From Gammaproteobacteria bacterium (GTDB lineage: Bacteria > Pseudomonadota > Gammaproteobacteria > Steroidobacterales > Steroidobacteraceae), in NCBI GenBank assembly GCA_020846815.1, contig JADLDF010000023.1:1-8581 (forward strand): 8,581 nt of DNA, written 5' to 3'. The position numbers were made by a program, and so were the translations under genes. The notes under the pieces were generated by a model that was not told the DNA's origin, did not search any database, and saw nothing but the letters and a program-made list of their open reading frames with translations. Shown piece after piece: positions 1 to 5,800 of this stretch. How positions within the stretch are numbered: position 1 is the first letter of the stretch; each line of letters starts with the position of its first letter.

Positions 1-261
1 GCGCGCAGCGCGATCCTCGGCCGCGATCGCACGGCGCGCGTGCAGCTCGTGCGCGATGGCGTCGTCGAGGAGAAGCCGGTGCAGTTCCTGGAGTGGCCGA
101 GCGAACGCGTGATCGTGCTGGCCGGCCTCGATGCCGGCGCGACCCTGATCTCGCAGCCCCGCCCCGACCTCGTCGGCCAGCGCGTCGCACCGACCACGGA
201 TCCGTCGGCGGTGCCGCGTGGTGCCCGACCCCGCGGCTCGGAAGCCCGCAAGGCGATGTGA
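1..261 (+). CDS. 3' end of a periplasmic adaptor (membrane-fusion, HlyD/RND-MFP type) subunit of an ABC exporter
   Basis: The frame is open from the first base to a TGA at 259-261, so only the C-terminal 86 residues are present. The visible part reads as the distal beta-barrel and membrane-proximal region of a membrane-fusion protein. A strand pair carries a variable 'RDGVVEEKPVQF' element, followed by 'VIVLAGLDAGATLISQP', which resembles the 'v.I.sGL..Gd.Vv..p' signature found near the end of MacA/DevB-like and RND adaptors. The last ~25 residues are Pro/Arg/Ala-rich and probably disordered. Such adaptors sit in the inner membrane and periplasm and link an ABC permease to an outer-membrane channel. 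The permease and ATPase genes directly downstream support this role. The call rests on a short C-terminal segment plus gene order. The N-terminal membrane anchor, hairpin and lipoyl domains lie outside the window. Confidence 0.72.
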   Translation, partial: ARSAILGRDRTARVQLVRDGVVEEKPVQFLEWPSERVIVLAGLDAGATLISQPRPDLVGQRVAPTTDPSAVPRGARPRGSEARKAM

Positions 262-266
262 AGGAG
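261..266 (+). promoter_or_regulatory. Shine-Dalgarno site fixing the permease start at 275
   Basis: AAGGAG sits 8 bases before ATG 275 and overlaps the last base of the adaptor stop codon. It favours ATG 275 over the in-frame GTG at 218, which lies inside the adaptor gene. The protein from 275 starts MRFDLKVALRYF, a normal cytoplasmic lead-in for this permease type. The stop/SD overlap suggests translational coupling of adaptor and permease. Confidence 0.8.
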
Positions 267-274
267 ACGCCGCG

Positions 275-1479
275 ATGCGCTTCGACCTGAAAGTGGCCCT
301 GCGCTACTTTGCCTCCAACCGGTTGCAGTCGGCGTTGCTGGTCGGCGGCGTCGCGATCGCCGTCATGGTGTTCACGTTCAATGCCGCGCTGATCAACGGT
401 CTCGCCGAGTTCCAGATCCAGCGCGTCGTCGGCAGCTCCTCGCACGTGACTTTCGAACCCGCGAAGCTCGCGCCGGCGCTCGCGCCCGCCGCGGCGGGCG
501 TCGAGCGTCTCGTGGTCTCGCAGCGCGCGCTGGAGCGTCGCGAGCAGATCAAGCAGTGGCGCACCGTGGAGCAGGTCATCGACACCATCCCGGGCGTGAC
601 CGGCGTCTCGCTGAACATCCTCGGCACGGGCCTGGTCTCGCGCGGCCAGCTGACGTTGCCCGTGACGCTCAAGGGCGTCGAGCCCGCGCGCCTGTCGGCG
701 ATCGCGCCGATCGACGAGACCATCGTCGATGGTGAGCCGCGCCTGGGGCTGAATGACGTGCTGATCGGCCGCAAGCTCGCGCAGGATCTCGGCATCCGCA
801 CGGGTCAGCCGATTTTCATCACCAGCGACCAGGGGCGCGAGCGCACGCTGACCGTGCGCGGCCTGTACTCGACCGGTGTCGACAGCCTCGACGCGCGCCT
901 CGCCTACGTGAATCTCGACACCGCGCGCGTGCTGTTCGACCTGCCCGAAGGCCTGACCGAGATCGAGGTCAAGCTCGCCGACATCTATGCCGCGCGCGAG
1001 GTCGCGAGGCAGCTCGCCGACACCACGGGGCTCGAGGTCACGGCCTGGATGGACAAGAACCAGCGGCTGCGCGAGGCGCTCGAGGGGCAGGGCAGCTCCG
1101 GCGGCATCATCAAGATGTTCACGCTGGTCACGATCGTCGTCGGCGTGGCGAGCGCGCTGCTGCTGACGACGTTCCGCCGCCGGCCCGAGATCGGCATCAT
1201 GCGCAGCTTCGGGATTTCGCAGCGTTTCGTGCTGTCGGTGTTCCTGCTGCAGGGCGCGCTGATCGGCGTCATCGGCTCGGTGGTCGGCTGCGCGCTCGGC
1301 TGGGGCTTCAGCACGCTGCTCGCGAACCTCACGGGCGCGAGCGGCCGCGCGCTGCCGGTGGACCCGGCCCTCGGCCAATACCAGCTCGCGCTGCTGCTCG
1401 CGGCCGCGGCCAGCATCGGCGCGGCGATCTGGCCGGCGCATTCGGCCTCGAGGATCGATCCGGTCGAGGCGATCTCGCA

Positions 1480-1483
<4 letters not shown>
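275..1483 (+). CDS. ABC transporter permease, FtsX/MacB/DevC-like (402 aa)
   Basis: This is an inner-membrane permease of the type VII (MacB/LolC/FtsX-like) ABC exporter class, which couples cytoplasmic ATP hydrolysis to movement of a large periplasmic domain. The topology is the classic four-helix plan. TM1 is at about residues 19-40, followed by a large periplasmic domain at about 41-280. TM2 is at about 282-300, TM3 at about 318-350 and TM4 at about 369-388. Straight after TM2 comes the coupling segment RRRPEIGIMRSFG (301-313), matching the family's 'R..EIGilRalG' motif that contacts the ATPase. The C-terminus ends with 'ASRIDPVEAISQ', the usual 'A.r.dPveAl' tail. The start is ATG 275, with a strong SD. 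The last codons overlap the ATPase start (ATGA at 1480-1483), so the two subunits are probably made in fixed ratio. Without an NBD fused to it and with a separate adaptor, the arrangement is closest to DevBCA-like or split MacAB-like systems. The substrate cannot be read from the sequence. Confidence 0.9.
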
Positions 1484-2553
<1,070 letters not shown>

Positions 2554-2801
2554 ACGCGTGCGCCGGCTCAGGGGCCGACGAGACTGGCCGAAGATCGACG
2601 GCGCGTGCTGGCTCGATGACGCAGTGTGCCGGCTCTGAGGCCGAAGAGCTTGATCGAGGATCTACGGCAGACGCGGGATCAATGACCTCGGGCGCCGAAT
2701 CAAGAGCTGACGAAGCTGGCGGAGGATAGGCGGCGGCGCTGGCGCCCTGAACCGTTGCCATAGCCTCGTCGCGGCATACGACTGCGTGGCGCACCGTCTC
2801 C

Positions 2802-2812
2802 TGTGCTAGGTT
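2802..2812 (+). promoter_or_regulatory. Possible extended -10 promoter element for the propionyl-CoA synthase gene
   Basis: TGTGCTAGGTT lies about 25 bases before ATG 2838 and resembles an extended -10 element (TGn followed by TAGGTT). No convincing -35 is seen 17 bases upstream. An alternative pairing is TTGCCA (2755-2760) with a poor -10-like TACGAC about 16 bases later. The stretch 2755-2837 is single-copy and shows no hairpin with a T-run. This is a weak call made from base patterns alone. Confidence 0.25.
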
Positions 2813-2837
2813 CCGCGCCTCCGATCAGGCGAGAACC

Positions 2838-5800
2838 ATGAGCAACCAGCGCCTCGGCGTCCCAAGCGCCGAATCGGGTCCGGCGGCCGTCGCGCCGCCG
2901 GCCGCGCGTCACAATCCGCTGCGCACCCGCGCTGACTGGCTGGCGGCGCGTGAGACTGCGGTACGCGACCCCGGCGCTTTCCATGGCGCCATCGCCCGCC
3001 GCGAGCTGCACTGGTTCGACTCGGCCCTCGGGCCCAGCGGTGCCTGGATCCGCTTCGATGCGGACGCGGGCCACTGGCAGGGCTTCGACGCACGCACCGG
3101 CATGGCCGTGGAGGTGCCGTACGCGGCCGAGCACGAGCCCTGGAGGCGCGCTTTCGACGACCGCGAGGCGCCGTTCTACCGCTGGTTCGCCGGCGGCCTC
3201 ACCAACGCCTGCTTCAACGAGGTCGACCGGCACGTGCTCGCCGGGCACGGCGCGGAGGCAGCGCTGCAGTTCGAGGGCGACCGCTGGGACCAGTCGCTGG
3301 ATGGCGGACGCGGCGGGCCGGTCGTGTCGTACGCAGTGTCGCGCCGCCGTCTGCTGCTCGAGGTCGCGAAGTGCGCGCTGGCGCTGCGGCGCCTCGGGCT
3401 GCGGCCCGGCGATCGCGTCGCGATCAACATGCCGAACATCCCGGAGCAGCTGTACTGGACCGAGGCCTGCAAGCGTCTCGGCATCGTCTACACGCCCGTG
3501 TTCGGCGGCTTCAGCGACAAGACGCTTTCGGACCGCATCCACGATGCCGGCGCCCGCGTCGTGATCACGGCCGATGGCGGCTATCGCAATGCCCAGGTGG
3601 TGGCGTTCAAGGAGGCCTACACCGACCCGGCGCTCGATGCCTACGTGCCCGCGGAAGTCGCGGTCGCGACGGTCGAGCGCGCGCTCGGCGCGCTCGAGGG
3701 GCTCGCGCCCGCGGTGCTCGCGGCGATCCTCGACGGCGCAAGCGCCGCGGCACGCGGCGAGATCACGCTCGAGCGTTCCGATCTCATGCGCGGCATCGGC
3801 CGCTCGCTCGAGTCGATCGCCGGTCTCGATGCGGCGCAGGCGAGCCGCGTCCGCATCGCCATCGCTTCGGCCCTGGTCGCCACGCCGCCGCGTGTCGAGG
3901 CGGTCGTCGTGGTGCGCCACGTCGGCATGACCGATATGCCGTGGCGTCCAGAGCGCGACCGCTGGGCCCACGAGCTCACCGACGCTGCGCTGCGCGAGCT
4001 CGCGGCCGCGGCGCGCGCGGCCGGGCTGCTGAGCGCGCTCGCACCGGAGGCGCCGGATGCGCGGGACGCGCCGGTCGAGCCGGATGCGCCGGACGCGATC
4101 GATGCGCTGGATGCGCTGGATTCGGCGGATGCGCGGGACGCGCCGGTCGCGCCGGTCGCGCCGGTCGAGCCGGATGTGCCGGATGCGATCGATGTGCTGG
4201 ATGTGCTGGATGTGCTGGATTCGGCGGATGCGCGGGATGCGCGATACGTTCCGGGCAAGTTGGATGTGCCGGCTACCGCACTCGAGGACGCGCTGCTCGC
4301 GCTGGAAGATCGCACGCTGGTCGCGGCCGTCTGGGCGGCGGTGCCGCCGCTGCCGGTCGATGCAGAGTTTCCGCTGTTCTTCATCTATACCTCCGGTTCC
4401 ACCGGCAAGCCGAAGGGCGTGGTGCACGTGCACGGCGGCTATGTCGCTGGTGTCGCGCATACGCTGCGCATCGCCTTCGACGCCGCGCCGGGCGACGTGA
4501 TCTACGTGGTCGCCGATCCCGGCTGGATCACCGGCCAGAGCTACATGATCTGCGCGGCGCTGGCCACGCGCGTGACCACGGTCATCACCGAGGGCGCGCC
4601 GGTGTTCCCGAGCGCCGGCCGCTTCGCGAGCACCATCGAGCGCTTTGGCGTGACGATCTTCAAGGCCGGCGTCACCTTCCTGAAGACCGTGATGAGCGAT
4701 CCGCAGAACGCCGCCGACGTGCGCGCCCGCTCGCTTACCTCGCTGCGCGTCGCGAGCTTCTGCGCCGAGCCGGTGTCGCCGGCCGTGCAGCAGTTCGGCA
4801 TGGACCTCGTCACGCCCTGGTACGTCAACTCTTACTGGGCCACGGAGCACGGCGGCATCGTCTGGACGCATTTCTATGGCAACGGCGAGTTCCCGCTGCG
4901 TGCCGATGCGCACACCTATCCGCTGCCCTGGGTCATGGGCGACGTCTGGGTCGCCGACGGCGAGGCCGAGCCGTCGACGGGTCGGGTAGTCGCAAGGCCG
5001 GCAGCGATCGGCGAGAAGGGCGAGATCGTCGTCACCGCGCCCTGGCCTTATCTCTGCCGCACGATCTGGGGCGATGCGGCGCGTTTTCGCGTCGTCGGCA
5101 CGCGCATCGATGCGGCATGGAAAGGCGATTTCGAACGCTACGCGCGCACCTACTGGTCGCGCTGGCAGGACCGCCTCGCCTACACGCAGGGCGACTTCGC
5201 GGTGAAGCACGCCGACGGCGGCTTTTCGCTGCACGGACGCTCCGATGATGTCATCAACGTTTCGGGCCATCGGCTCGGCACCGAGGAGATCGAGGGCGCG
5301 ATCCTGCGCGACCGGCAGGTGCATGCCGATTCGCCCGTGGGCAACGTCATCGTCGTGGGAGCGCCGCATGCGCAGAAGGGGCTGACGCCACTGGCCTTCG
5401 TGAAGCCCGCGCCCGGACGGCGGCTCGGCGCCGACGACCGGCGCCGCCTCATCGAGACGGTGCGGCAGGAAAAGGGTGCCGTGGCCGTGCCCGAGGACTT
5501 CATCGAGGTCACGCAGTTCCCGGAGACGCGTAGCGGCAAGTACCTGCGGCGCATGCTGCGCGCACTGGTCGAGGGCGGCGAGGTCGGAGACATCTCGACG
5601 CTGCGCAACCCCGAGGTGGTACTGGAGCTGCGGTGCGCGATCGATGCCTGGCTGGCACGCCGGCGCGTCGCCGACGAGCAGCGGATGTTCGAGGACTATC
5701 GCTACTTCCGCATCGAATACCACACGCTGCCGGCTGCTGCTGCTGCTGCTGCTGCCGCCGCTGCTGCCGCCACCGCTGCCGCTGCTGCTGTCACCACCGC

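Noticed and set aside
4056..4241. A CRISPR-like or mobile-element repeat
   Set aside because: Copies are contiguous, in frame and of unequal length with no spacers; they encode a low-complexity protein insert.
3371..5248. A 625-codon + strand frame overlapping the ACS domain
   Set aside because: Its translation is Arg/Gly/Ala-rich with Cys-Ala-Gly repeats derived from the in-frame Asp/Ala repeat. The overlapping frame carries all the ACS motifs.
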